A stretch of 37,404 nucleotides of DNA from Deltaproteobacteria bacterium (GTDB taxonomy: Bacteria > Desulfobacterota > Binatia > UBA9968), in the NCBI GenBank assembly GCA_030688735.1, contig JAUYJC010000462.1:1-37404 (forward strand), read 5' to 3'. The number at the start of each line of letters is the position of its first letter. Within the stretch, counting starts at the first letter, position 1. The position numbers were made by a program, and so were the translations under genes. The notes beneath the pieces are model-generated. The model was not told the origin of the DNA and did no database searches. It worked only from the letters and a program-made list of their open reading frames with translations. Shown here piece by piece: positions 21,624 to 29,940 of the stretch.

Positions 21624-22382
21624 ATGGCTGAGCCTACGGAAGCATTGCGCGAAAAGGTCGCCGTTTCGTGCCGCATCCTGGCGATGGAAGGGCTGGTTGA
21701 CGATATTTTGGGTCACGTCAGCGCTCGGACCGCTAATACAGACGAAATGTGGATACGCTGCCGAAGCCCGGAGGAGGAGGGGGTACGGTACACGACGGTC
21801 GATGCGATACGACGGGTGGACTTTGACGGCAAAGGGCCTCACAGGGGCGAAAAATATGAAGTACCGAACGAACTGCCTATTCATGGCGAGATCTATAAGA
21901 AGCGGCCTGGGGTGGGCTGCGTCATTCACGCTCATCCCAGGGACGCGCTCATTTGCGGCATTACTGGATTGGAAATCCGCCCCATCTTCGGAGCGTTCAA
22001 TATACCGGCGATGCGCATGGCCTTAGAGGGCATCCCGGTGTTTCCGCGCTCCTATCTCGTCAACCGGCCGGAGCTTGCCGTTCCCATGATAGAAATCATG
22101 GGGGAGAAATCGATCTGTTTGATGAAGGGGCATGGAATTACCGTCAGCGGCAAGACAGTTGAAGAAGCCACGGTGCGCGCTTTGAATTTTAACACTTTGG
22201 CTAGAGCGACGTTGCAAATAGCTCAGACCGGCCGAGCAGCGCCGGATATCTCGCCCGAGGATATTGAAGAACTCCCCGATCTCGGCTCCACCTTCAACGA
22301 TACATGGGTTTGGCGCTACTACGTGAGGAAGCTCAAAGAAGAGGATCTCCGTTTTAACGATCGAACCGATAAGTTATCATAG
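21624..22382 (+). CDS. Class II aldolase/adducin family protein
   Basis: This 252-residue protein belongs to the zinc-dependent class II aldolase/adducin fold. Metal ligands are H102, H104 (VIHAHPRD) and H170 (LMKGHGITVSG), with the catalytic acid E83 (PNELPIHGEIY); spacing matches fuculose-phosphate aldolase. Members include aldolases, epimerases and decarboxylases for aromatic or sugar acids, so the reaction is open. GAGG lies about 10 nt before the ATG. It follows the FAD dehydrogenase on the same strand and precedes the Fe-S protein by 149 nt. Confidence 0.87.
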   Translation: MAEPTEALREKVAVSCRILAMEGLVDDILGHVSARTANTDEMWIRCRSPEEEGVRYTTVDAIRRVDFDGKGPHRGEKYEVPNELPIHGEIYKKRPGVGCVIHAHPRDALICGITGLEIRPIFGAFNIPAMRMALEGIPVFPRSYLVNRPELAVPMIEIMGEKSICLMKGHGITVSGKTVEEATVRALNFNTLARATLQIAQTGRAAPDISPEDIEELPDLGSTFNDTWVWRYYVRKLKEEDLRFNDRTDKLS

Positions 22383-22531
22383 TGTTCGACTTCGTAGGGA
22401 AGTTGACTCAGCAGCAGGTTCTCGAATATATATCGCGCTCGATGATGGCCGCCGGGCTAGTCGTCGTTTTGAAGGCGCCAAGAGCTTGACCGAGTTACTT
22501 GCTGTGCTGGTCCAAATGATTGGGGGAATAT

Positions 22532-23890
22532 ATGACCGACTCCGCTGACGCCTTCGTCAACGCAATCGAGGCTAGGGTAGGCGAGATCCTCGACCGCTGT
22601 ACGCGCTGTGGAAAATGCGTCGAGGTCTGCCCCACCGCCGCTCCCGCCGGGATCGACACCCGCGAGCCGGCCGCGATCGTCAGCGAGGTGCTCGACATCC
22701 TCCGAGGCGGCGGCGACCCGGCAAGCCGCGGCGCCCAATGGGCTCGCACCTGTACCGGCTCCGGTCGCTGTCTCTCCGCCTGCGACGATGGCGTCAACCC
22801 GCGCTTCATGCTGGCGGCGACCCGCCTCAAGCTCACCGAGCGGCGCGCCGCGAGCGAGCGGCATGCCACCGGCCAGGTCGGATTCCAGAAAATGTCTGAA
22901 GGAGTGAAGGTGCTTTCCCGCCTTCAACTCCCCGCCAACCTCATCTCCAACATGACCCGGTCCGCTCGCGCCGACAGCGGGCCTGCGCCCGACGTCGTCA
23001 TGTATCTGGGCTGCAACGTCCTCAAGACGCCCCACATCGCACTGCTCTGCCTGGAGGTCCTGGACCGGCTCGGCACGCGCTACAAAGTACTCGGCGGTCC
23101 GGCAAACTGCTGCGGCGTCATTCAGTTCCGTGCCGGCGACGCCAGGGCGGCCGGGCAAATCGGCGGCAATACGGTGGCGGGATTCGCGGCTACCGGCGCC
23201 GCAAGCGTGCTTACCTGGTGCCCGACGTGCAACATCCAGCTCAGCGAGATCGTCATGCCCGGTAGCGCGGCCGGCTTCGCCCTCGGGCATGTGGTCCCCT
23301 ACATCGCCGCGCGTTTGGACCTCCTGCGCTCGTCCTTCGTCCAGCCTGTCAACAAGCGGGTTGCCTTACACGAGCATCCGGGCGTGGCCGGGGTGACCGA
23401 AGGCGTCGTCAAGATTCTTACGGCGATCCCTGGGATTGAGCTCGTCGATCTCGAACAGCCGCGGGTCGGCTATATGTGCAACTCGCTCGCGCCCGTGCCG
23501 GAGTATAAGCGGGAGCTTCATGCCCGTGAGCTCGCCGCAGCCGAAGCCGCCGGCGTCGACTGTCTCGTCGGTATATACCACGCCTGCCATCGCGAGCTTT
23601 GCGCCCATGAAACTACCTATCCCTTCAAGATCGTCAACTTCCTCGAGCTGGTCGGCGAGGCCATGGGTATCCGGCGCGACGATCTGTTCAAGCAATGGAA
23701 GATGATGCAAGACGTTGACCGGGTGCTAGCGGAGGTCGCCGGACAGGCGACCCTGGCGGGTCTGGACCTGGAAAGCGTTCGCGAGGTGCTGGTCGCTTTT
23801 ATGCTGCGTGAGCAGCCTCTGCCGGTTGGCTCCCGGGTCGCGCCAGCATCCGAGCCCGCAGCGGCACCCCATCGTTTTTTCCATGAGTAG
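22532..23890 (+). CDS. Fe-S protein with CCG domains (HdrD/GlcF-like)
   Basis: This 452-residue electron-transfer protein resembles heterodisulfide-reductase D and glycolate oxidase GlcF. The first [4Fe-4S] motif is intact (C23-C26-C29-C33). The second has C74, Ser77, C80 and C84, so one ligand is missing. The first CCG-like domain has YLGCNVLKTPH and ANCCGVIQF; the second is degenerate (LHEHPG, YMCNS, YHACHRELC). The start is ATG 22532 after a GGGGGA stretch, rather than TTG 22520. It could accept electrons from the upstream FAD dehydrogenase, by analogy to GlcD/GlcF pairs. It ends before a convergent solute-binding gene. Confidence 0.83.
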   Translation: MTDSADAFVNAIEARVGEILDRCTRCGKCVEVCPTAAPAGIDTREPAAIVSEVLDILRGGGDPASRGAQWARTCTGSGRCLSACDDGVNPRFMLAATRLKLTERRAASERHATGQVGFQKMSEGVKVLSRLQLPANLISNMTRSARADSGPAPDVVMYLGCNVLKTPHIALLCLEVLDRLGTRYKVLGGPANCCGVIQFRAGDARAAGQIGGNTVAGFAATGAASVLTWCPTCNIQLSEIVMPGSAAGFALGHVVPYIAARLDLLRSSFVQPVNKRVALHEHPGVAGVTEGVVKILTAIPGIELVDLEQPRVGYMCNSLAPVPEYKRELHARELAAAEAAGVDCLVGIYHACHRELCAHETTYPFKIVNFLELVGEAMGIRRDDLFKQWKMMQDVDRVLAEVAGQATLAGLDLESVREVLVAFMLREQPLPVGSRVAPASEPAAAPHRFFHE

Positions 23891-24022
23891 AGAAGCAAGA
23901 CAGGGCCGGCTCGCCCCAATCCTATTTGCTTGCGGTTCCGCTGTGCCGGATAGTTTGTGCTGTCATACTTTGGCGAACGCAATCGTTGCCGGGATTACCG
24001 CAACGGCCCCGTCGTTCAAGAA

Positions 24023-25075
24023 TCATCCGCCCTTGCGGCTGATTTCCTTCATTAGCTTCTCCCAGCGTTCGAGATCTTTTTCGTATTTGTCGGTGGCGAT
24101 GCCGTGGTCCGGGCGCCAACGTTTGAAGCCGAGTTTCTTCGACGCGCTGCCGTATTCAAATTTTTCCAGCACCGCCTGGCCTTCCGGCCCCAAGAGATAG
24201 TCTGCCAAGAGTAAAGCGGCGTGGGGATGAGGCGGTTGGACCGCAATCGCGGCGCCGCCGACGTTGGTCGGCACGATGTCCATCGGCACCCATTCCACCG
24301 GCGCACCCTTCGCGATGGCGTTTAACGTGTGGTTGCGAAAGATCGCCGGCGAGGCGAGCACTTCGCCGGACGCGATCAGATCGAGGAGCGCCGGCGGGAT
24401 AATCGAGTGCAGGGCGATCTCTTGCGCCTTGAGCTTTTTCACCAGCTCCACCCCTCTGGTTCTGATGATCGCGCCGATGACTTTGTAGGTGGGATCGCTG
24501 ATGGATACTCCCATACGGCCTTTGAGCTCGGGATGCAGCAGGCCCTCATAGTTTTTCGGCACGGCGTTCTTAGACAGAAGCTTCGTATTGTAGGCAAAGC
24601 CGATGTAGGACTCGCGCGCGATGGCCCAGAAATATAGGCCGCGCTCGCCCTTTTCCTTGGCCTCTTCCGGGTAGGAGGCGAAATAAGGCGAATGGTAAGG
24701 GCGCAGGAGAAAGGCGTCGCGCATGAACATTAGATTGCCCTCGGTGGTCTCCACCGTGTCGGCAATGTAGCGCTTGGCCTTGGCCTCTTCCATCATTCTG
24801 ACCGTTATATCGCTGCCGGACACGCGGTAGGCTTCGACATTCACGCCGGGATACTTTGTCTCGAAAGCTTTGACCATGGCTTTGTACGAAGCGCCGGCGA
24901 GTGACGTATACCAAGTCAGTTTGCCTTCGGTTTTGGCGCCGGCGTAGAGAACCTGTTCGCGGTCCTTACCGCTGTAGGTCACCAACTCCGAGATGGTCAT
25001 CGGCTTGCGGGTTTGCACCCAGGCATCAGAGGGTGCCAGCAGCAACAAGCAAAGCGCAAGATATAGACGCTTCAT
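24023..25075 (-). CDS. Extracellular solute-binding protein (ABC, iron/polyamine-type fold)
   Basis: This 350-residue exported binding protein has a signal peptide (KRLYLALCLLLLAPSDAW) and the family start VLYAGAKTEGKLTWYTSLAG. It has the bilobal body typical of periplasmic proteins related to Fe(III)- or thiosulfate-binding families. AAGGAGG lies 9 nt before this ATG; an ATG two codons earlier (25081) is also possible. It is the last gene of the CoA operon. No permease or ATPase is linked, so the ligand is probably passed to a distant transporter. The ligand is unknown. Confidence 0.85.
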   Translation of the reverse strand: MKRLYLALCLLLLAPSDAWVQTRKPMTISELVTYSGKDREQVLYAGAKTEGKLTWYTSLAGASYKAMVKAFETKYPGVNVEAYRVSGSDITVRMMEEAKAKRYIADTVETTEGNLMFMRDAFLLRPYHSPYFASYPEEAKEKGERGLYFWAIARESYIGFAYNTKLLSKNAVPKNYEGLLHPELKGRMGVSISDPTYKVIGAIIRTRGVELVKKLKAQEIALHSIIPPALLDLIASGEVLASPAIFRNHTLNAIAKGAPVEWVPMDIVPTNVGGAAIAVQPPHPHAALLLADYLLGPEGQAVLEKFEYGSASKKLGFKRWRPDHGIATDKYEKDLERWEKLMKEISRKGG

Positions 25076-25171
25076 TTTCATCGACCTCCTTCTCTTTCCA
25101 GCCAACGCCGTTTGTTTATTTCTTGCTAAATTCCGCTGCCGGCTCCCATAACTGTCGAGAGCCAGTGCCGC

Positions 25172-26266
25172 CTACCTGTTCGCCTGATCGATATATTGGC
25201 GGAGGAAATTCACGACTTCCGGGCGGACCTGTGAAGCGACTTTGAACATGCGCTCGCCGGCTTCGCCAACTTCGAGGCGCGGATGAAAGCGCATGACGGC
25301 GACCGCGTTCTGCAAGAAATCCTGATCGCGCGATAGCGAGTCGAAGGCTTTGCGAAGAGTCGCGATCGACTCGGCCGGGACTTTGGGCGGCATCAGGACC
25401 ATCCTTGTCATGTTCGTGCTCGACATATTCGCCGCCTTGAGCGCTTCATACTTGATCCCCGAGGGTAGCTTGCCGAAGATTTCCTTATAGTAGTGGGTAA
25501 AAGGCAAAAGCTCCGGCACGTCCCGGCTAACCAAGACTTCGCCGCTTGGCGTCACCAGGTCAGTATAGTAAAGGGCAGTTACCATGCCCGTCTTCACCAT
25601 CTGCGGCTCGACCTGGGCGCGGTAGCCCGGCAGGGTTTCGTCGTGGTACTGCGCCTCGTTGCGCTGCACGGCGAGCCGCGCAATTGAACTCGAATTGTAG
25701 CCGGTTACATAATCGTACTTCAGTCCAAGCAAGTCGAATGACAACCGGAAACGCACGTCCTTGGAGCTGCTCACGCCGAGGCCGGCGGCGCGAAATTTTT
25801 GTGCCTTGACGAAGTCGGCGGGCTTCATGATGCCCGGGGGCACGTCCGAACGAATGTAGGATACCGTGACTCCCTGTACACCGGTAATGAATCCAAATTT
25901 GCCGATGTCGACTCGCAAAGCGGGGTCTTTAATCTGGTGCTGAAAAAGACTCCCGGTAAAATACGCGGCGGTAAAGCCGTCGGCCTTGGCCACTTCGCCG
26001 ATGTAGTTCGCCGCCGTGAGGCCGCCGCCCCCACCCATGTTTTGGACCGTGATCGTTGGATTGCCCGGAATATGACGCGGCAGATGCTTGGCGAAAATTC
26101 TGCTTTCGATATCGGTGGGGCCGCCGGCGGCAAAGTTGATGACGATGTTAAGAGTTTTGCCCTGATAGAAAGGAGTTTTTTCGGCAGCCGGGGCCGGAGC
26201 CAAACTCGCTACGACCAAAGCGAACCCGCAAAGCGAAAGCAACAGCGACAACTTTCTTTGCTTCAT
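25172..26266 (-). CDS. TctC/Bug-family tripartite tricarboxylate binding protein
   Basis: This 364-residue periplasmic protein of the Bug superfamily binds carboxylates for TctAB-type transporters. It shows a signal peptide ending APAPAAEKTP and the family blocks PFYQGKTLNIVINFAAGGPTD and ITVQNMGGGGGLTAANYI. GGAG lies about 9 nt before the ATG. The TctA and TctB membrane subunits are not nearby. It lies 17 nt from the preceding solute-binding gene, so it is clearly co-transcribed. The likely ligand is an organic acid handled by the acyl-CoA enzymes upstream (inference). Confidence 0.87.
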   Translation of the reverse strand: MKQRKLSLLLSLCGFALVVASLAPAPAAEKTPFYQGKTLNIVINFAAGGPTDIESRIFAKHLPRHIPGNPTITVQNMGGGGGLTAANYIGEVAKADGFTAAYFTGSLFQHQIKDPALRVDIGKFGFITGVQGVTVSYIRSDVPPGIMKPADFVKAQKFRAAGLGVSSSKDVRFRLSFDLLGLKYDYVTGYNSSSIARLAVQRNEAQYHDETLPGYRAQVEPQMVKTGMVTALYYTDLVTPSGEVLVSRDVPELLPFTHYYKEIFGKLPSGIKYEALKAANMSSTNMTRMVLMPPKVPAESIATLRKAFDSLSRDQDFLQNAVAVMRFHPRLEVGEAGERMFKVASQVRPEVVNFLRQYIDQANR

Positions 26267-26283
26267 ATATCCTACTCCTTTCG

Positions 26284-27288
26284 TTACAAACCAAAAATCT
26301 TTCGAAACTCGCGGGCGTGATCGTCCAGCCCCGAGTAAACTTCTTTAGGCACCGCTTTTAGCTTCAACTTGCTCTGATCCATCTTCGGCGCGAAGGGTTT
26401 TACGTCGCCGCGCGCGGGGATGCGGCGCATCTCGCGGACCATCTCCTGGCCTTTCTTCGACGTCGCGAAATTGATCAAGAGCCTGGCCGCATTCGGATTC
26501 GTCGCCTTGGCGCTCAGCCCTATGCCGCTGATCGTGACGACGATGGGATCGAAGGTCTCGATCCATTCCACCGGCGCGCCGTCGCGCTTCATGCGTTCGA
26601 TGCGGAAGCTATAAGCCCAGGCGAGCGCGGTTTCGCCGGCGCCGACCAGTTGTGCGGTGAGGCCATGACCACGGCGCCACAGCGGTTCCTGCTTGGCGAG
26701 CTGCTGCATATACTTGACGGTTTTCTCTCGTCCCCATGCGGTGATCAGCGTGCCGAACCAGTCGTAGTCGGTGGAATCCATCAGCATCTGCCCTTTCCAC
26801 CTTGGCTGGAGCAGATCGGCGTAATCTTTCGGCGCATCTTTCGCGGCCACCATCTTGGTGTTGTACGCGAGAACCAGATTGTTGGCGAACACGCCGGTCC
26901 AATATCCCTGTGGTTCTTTGAACTGGTCCATGAACGCGTCGCGTTCAGGTGCGAGATAGGGCGTGATCATTTTGCGCTCGATCAATGCGCCGATGGAACT
27001 GGTCGAGACCGCGTCGAACAGCCACTGCCCGGCGCGGATCTCGCTTAGCATCCGGTTCGTCAACTGTTCTTCGCCGGCACGCACTAGGTCGGCTTTGATG
27101 AACGGATACTCTTTCAAAAACGCGTCCAGCAAAGGCTTCGACGTATCGATGGCCATCGATGTGTACCAGACGACCTTGCCTTCTTTCTTGGCGCCCTCGA
27201 TCAATTGAGATGTGGATTGGGCGTAGAGCGACTGGGAAATGAAAAGGCCGGCAATGATGAGCGAGAGGAAGGGTAAGCGGAACTTCAT
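26284..27288 (-). CDS. Extracellular solute-binding protein (Fe(III)-type ABC family)
   Basis: This 334-residue exported binding protein has the signal peptide KFRLPFLSLIIAGLFISQSLYAQS followed by IEGAKKEGKVVWYTSMA, the typical start of this binding-protein group. A central LAYNTKMV segment and C-terminal GQEMVREMRRIP block also fit. AGGAGGAG stands a few bases before the ATG. It lies 17 nt upstream of the TctC-like gene and 87 nt downstream of the acyl-CoA dehydrogenase. Tyrosine-rich metal sites cannot be judged from sequence, so an organic-acid ligand is as likely as iron. Confidence 0.85.
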   Translation of the reverse strand: MKFRLPFLSLIIAGLFISQSLYAQSTSQLIEGAKKEGKVVWYTSMAIDTSKPLLDAFLKEYPFIKADLVRAGEEQLTNRMLSEIRAGQWLFDAVSTSSIGALIERKMITPYLAPERDAFMDQFKEPQGYWTGVFANNLVLAYNTKMVAAKDAPKDYADLLQPRWKGQMLMDSTDYDWFGTLITAWGREKTVKYMQQLAKQEPLWRRGHGLTAQLVGAGETALAWAYSFRIERMKRDGAPVEWIETFDPIVVTISGIGLSAKATNPNAARLLINFATSKKGQEMVREMRRIPARGDVKPFAPKMDQSKLKLKAVPKEVYSGLDDHAREFRKIFGL

Positions 27289-27311
27289 ACAACTCCTCCT
27301 GGTCGAATAAC

Positions 27312-27375
27312 GGTCGAGGACAGAGGATGGAGGATGGAAGATCGCGATCCTCGATCCTCTATCTTCGATCTTCGG
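27312..27375. repeat. Short palindromic sequence between dehydrogenase and binding-protein genes
   Basis: The text GAGGATGGAAGATCGCGATCCTCGATCC, with further GAGGATGG and CTATCTTCGATCTTC units, forms overlapping short palindromes (GATCGCGATC core). It fills much of the 87-nt gap. Its role is unknown; an mRNA processing or stability hairpin is possible. Confidence 0.4.
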
Positions 27376-28500
27376 CTAGGTTGCCCTTGGGTACAGCGCG
27401 TCGATCATCAAACGCTTATGATGCCCCGGCGTGCCCAGGTACTGATAAAGCGTGTGCGCCAGCACGCTGTGCGCCATCATCGGATGGCTATAATCGGTGC
27501 CAGGACCGGCCCATACCATATGCGCATAATTCGTCCCCTGATAATAGCCGTCGCTGGCCACGGCTTTAGCTTCGTGCACCGCGGCGCGCGCGGGCATGCC
27601 GCTGTCGATGCGCCAGAGCGTTTCGTAGGTTGCCCAGCGCGCCGCATCGAGATGAATTGAAATATCGACGCAGTGATCTTGGACGCGCTGAAAACGGCCG
27701 ATGGGCTGGCCGAAGACGACGCGCGTGCGGGTATACTCGCAGGTGATGTCGAACACTTCTTGAATCGCGCCCACTTGGTAGGCGGAAAGGATCGGCAGGG
27801 CCTTCTCCAACGCCGCCTCGAGGGTCGCCCAGCTCGCGCCGCTGGACCCGAGCAGCTGGTCCGGCGAAACGGCCACTCTGTCGAAGCGCACTTCGGCGAC
27901 GGAAACAAAAAATCCGACATGGGGCGTGATGGTTATCCCCGGGCTCTTACGATCCACAAGCGCGAACACGACCTTACCTTCTTCGGTGCGCGCGGCGCAA
28001 AGAAAACTCGTCGCCGCTTCGGCGTCGAAGACAAAACGCTTGGCGCCGTTCATGAGGTAGCCGTTGGGAGTCTTGCTCACGCGGGTCTCCACCGCTTCCG
28101 ATCCCCAATAGGCAGCTTTATCCGTGATCGCGGGAACGACGATCGACTCGCCTTTGCAGAGCGGCGGCAGCAATGCCTTTCTTTGCTCCTCCGTGCACGC
28201 TTCGAAAATCATCTGGGCGCTCAAAATGCCCGATGTGAAAAGCGGTCCGGGCACCGGGCCGCGACCCAGCTCTTCGAAAACCACGGCGCAGTCCATCGTC
28301 GATACGCCGGCGCCGCCGTATTCTTCCGGCAACATCATGCCGAGCCAGCCCAGCTCGGCGGCTTTTTTGACCAACTGCGGCTGAAAGGTCTGTTTGTTTT
28401 TGTACCACTGGGTCATCTGGTGCGCGGGGACTTCGGCTTTGACAAAATCGGCCGCGACCTTTTTAAACATTTCTTGGGTTTCGGTTAGTGATAGGTCCAT
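27376..28500 (-). CDS. Acyl-CoA dehydrogenase-like flavoprotein, atypical active-site region
   Basis: This 374-residue protein has the acyl-CoA dehydrogenase fold: GMMLPEEYGGAGVS near residue 55, the FAD-contact TRVVFGQPIGRFQ near residue 255, and a helical C-domain. In the C-terminal segment where many homologues carry a catalytic Glu (GFTWEHDLHLY-like), it reads GTNYAHMVWAGPGTDYSHP, with no obvious equivalent. AGGAG lies 8 nt before the ATG. It follows a second dehydrogenase on the same strand, so the two may form a mixed oligomer, as in steroid side-chain alpha2beta2 enzymes. Substrate is unknown. Confidence 0.87.
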   Translation of the reverse strand: MDLSLTETQEMFKKVAADFVKAEVPAHQMTQWYKNKQTFQPQLVKKAAELGWLGMMLPEEYGGAGVSTMDCAVVFEELGRGPVPGPLFTSGILSAQMIFEACTEEQRKALLPPLCKGESIVVPAITDKAAYWGSEAVETRVSKTPNGYLMNGAKRFVFDAEAATSFLCAARTEEGKVVFALVDRKSPGITITPHVGFFVSVAEVRFDRVAVSPDQLLGSSGASWATLEAALEKALPILSAYQVGAIQEVFDITCEYTRTRVVFGQPIGRFQRVQDHCVDISIHLDAARWATYETLWRIDSGMPARAAVHEAKAVASDGYYQGTNYAHMVWAGPGTDYSHPMMAHSVLAHTLYQYLGTPGHHKRLMIDALYPRAT

Positions 28501-28624
28501 TACATTTCTCCTACGGCTTGAACGTTTTGAACTGCTTGAACGGCTGGAACGAACAGCAACATTTCGTTCAAAATATTCAAATCGTTCAAGCCGTTCAAAT
28601 CGTTAAGACAGTTTCTCATGCGGT
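28501..28624. repeat. Intergenic imperfect inverted repeat of GTTCAA-type units
   Basis: Units such as GAACGGCTGGAACGAA and TTCGTTCAAAATATTC, then GTTCAAGCCGTTCAAATCGTT, form an imperfect long hairpin between the two acyl-CoA dehydrogenase genes. Related GTTCAAGCCGTTCCAGCCGTTC text is found at 19060-19085 after the TenA gene, so the family is dispersed. Confidence 0.6.
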
Positions 28625-29839
28625 TTAATCCGTCTCCGGCGCTTTCTCCGTGGTCGGGCGGCCCAAGCCGAGGCGGCGGGCAAATATTAACCGGTCGGTG
28701 TCCAAGGTGCCGCCACCGTGCAATTGCCCGGGGCCAGTGCGAACCGCGTATTCGAAGTCGACGACTTCGTGCACGGATAAATTCTGCTCCAAGGCATCGG
28801 CGCCCATGATCGCTTGCAGTCGTTCGCCGTTGCGCAGGCGCAACATGCGCTGATAGTAGCGTTGCTGCGGACCGCCGTAGGGATGCGGCTTCTTGGCGAA
28901 ACGGCGCCAGTAGATAAGCTGATTGAAGCGCCGCAGGGTATTCAGCTCGATCATCATGTCGGCGACGAGGTCTCGCACGCGCGGGTCCTCCATGATCGGC
29001 TTGCCGCCGATATGGGTGTTGCGGCAGTACTCGACGACGCGCTCGATTAGCGGGTCCGCCGCGATTCGGCCGTCGCCGCCATGCTCGAGTTCCATGTGAG
29101 TGCTGGCGACTTTCCAGCCGTTGTTCTCGCCGCCGATCAGATATTTCGCCGGCACACGCACGTTATCGAAAAAGACCGTGTTTTTGATCCCCATCATCAT
29201 GTCCATGTGCTGGATTTCGACGCCGGGAAGGTTGGCGGGGACATGCAGCCAGGCGAGGTTCTCGTGGCGCTTGCCCTGCGGATTGGTGCACACCAGTGTC
29301 CATAGATAGTCCGGCGGCAGATGATGGCCGACCATCGTCTTCTGGCCGTTGACGACGTAATGATCGCCGTCGCGGATCGCTTTGGTCTGGCAGTTGGCGA
29401 TGTCGCTGCCGCCGTGCGGCTCGGTGAGCACCTGCCAGACACAGGTTTCGGCGCGCGTGACCGGCGGCAGGAACTCCGTCTTTTGCTCTTCGGTGCCCCA
29501 GCGGATCAGCACCGGCGCGACGATGCGCGCCAGGGTATAGAACACATGAGACAGATTGAGGCCGTACTTGAAAAGCTCGGTTTCCAAAACCATCTGATGG
29601 TCGACGGTCAGGTCGGCGCCACCATATTTTTTTGGATAAAGGGGAAACAGCCATCCCTTGGCGCCGAGTTTTTCGGCGAGACCGCGGCGAAACTTATATT
29701 CCTCCGCGTCTTCGCGCGTCGACCAGGAAGCCGACCAGCGCAGATGCTCGCAGCCCTTGAATTGCTCCGCCATCCAGGCGGCGACCTCTTTTCTAAATTC
29801 CACGACCTGGGGTGGGTCGGCGCTAACGTTGAAGTTCAT
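28625..29839 (-). CDS. Acyl-CoA dehydrogenase
   Basis: This 404-residue flavoprotein carries the hallmark blocks of the family: FPLYPKKYGGADLT near residue 65, CVWQVLTEPHGGSDIAN near 133 (flavin/substrate contact) and a beta-domain with HYVVNGQKTMVGHH. It would oxidise an acyl-CoA to the enoyl-CoA in the cytoplasm and pass electrons to ETF. GGAG precedes the ATG by about 7 nt. The CoA transferase upstream would supply its CoA thioester. The C-terminus (HEVVDFEYAVRTGPGQLHGGGT) differs from short-chain types and suggests a bulky or cyclic substrate. Confidence 0.9.
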   Translation of the reverse strand: MNFNVSADPPQVVEFRKEVAAWMAEQFKGCEHLRWSASWSTREDAEEYKFRRGLAEKLGAKGWLFPLYPKKYGGADLTVDHQMVLETELFKYGLNLSHVFYTLARIVAPVLIRWGTEEQKTEFLPPVTRAETCVWQVLTEPHGGSDIANCQTKAIRDGDHYVVNGQKTMVGHHLPPDYLWTLVCTNPQGKRHENLAWLHVPANLPGVEIQHMDMMMGIKNTVFFDNVRVPAKYLIGGENNGWKVASTHMELEHGGDGRIAADPLIERVVEYCRNTHIGGKPIMEDPRVRDLVADMMIELNTLRRFNQLIYWRRFAKKPHPYGGPQQRYYQRMLRLRNGERLQAIMGADALEQNLSVHEVVDFEYAVRTGPGQLHGGGTLDTDRLIFARRLGLGRPTTEKAPETD

Positions 29840-29864
29840 CGTTCACTCCTTTCAGGCTTCGCCA

Positions 29865-29936
29865 GTTTCGGGTTCCGACTTCCGCGTTTCGGGTTAGGGG
29901 AGGGGAACACGAAACGCGAAACCATAAACCCGAAAC
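29865..29936. repeat. Nested perfect inverted repeats in the operon gap
   Basis: An outer pair GTTTCGGGTT (29865-29874) and AACCCGAAAC (29927-29936) encloses an inner pair CGCGTTTCG (29883-29891) and CGAAACGCG (29910-29918). The structure fills most of the gap between the CoA transferase and the first acyl-CoA dehydrogenase and could form a stable mRNA hairpin. Confidence 0.65.
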
Positions 29937-29940
29937 GAAT

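Noticed and set aside
22382-22490. Small 35-codon frame starting with GTG between the aldolase and Fe-S genes
   Set aside because: It has no ribosome site or recognisable features and could arise by chance.
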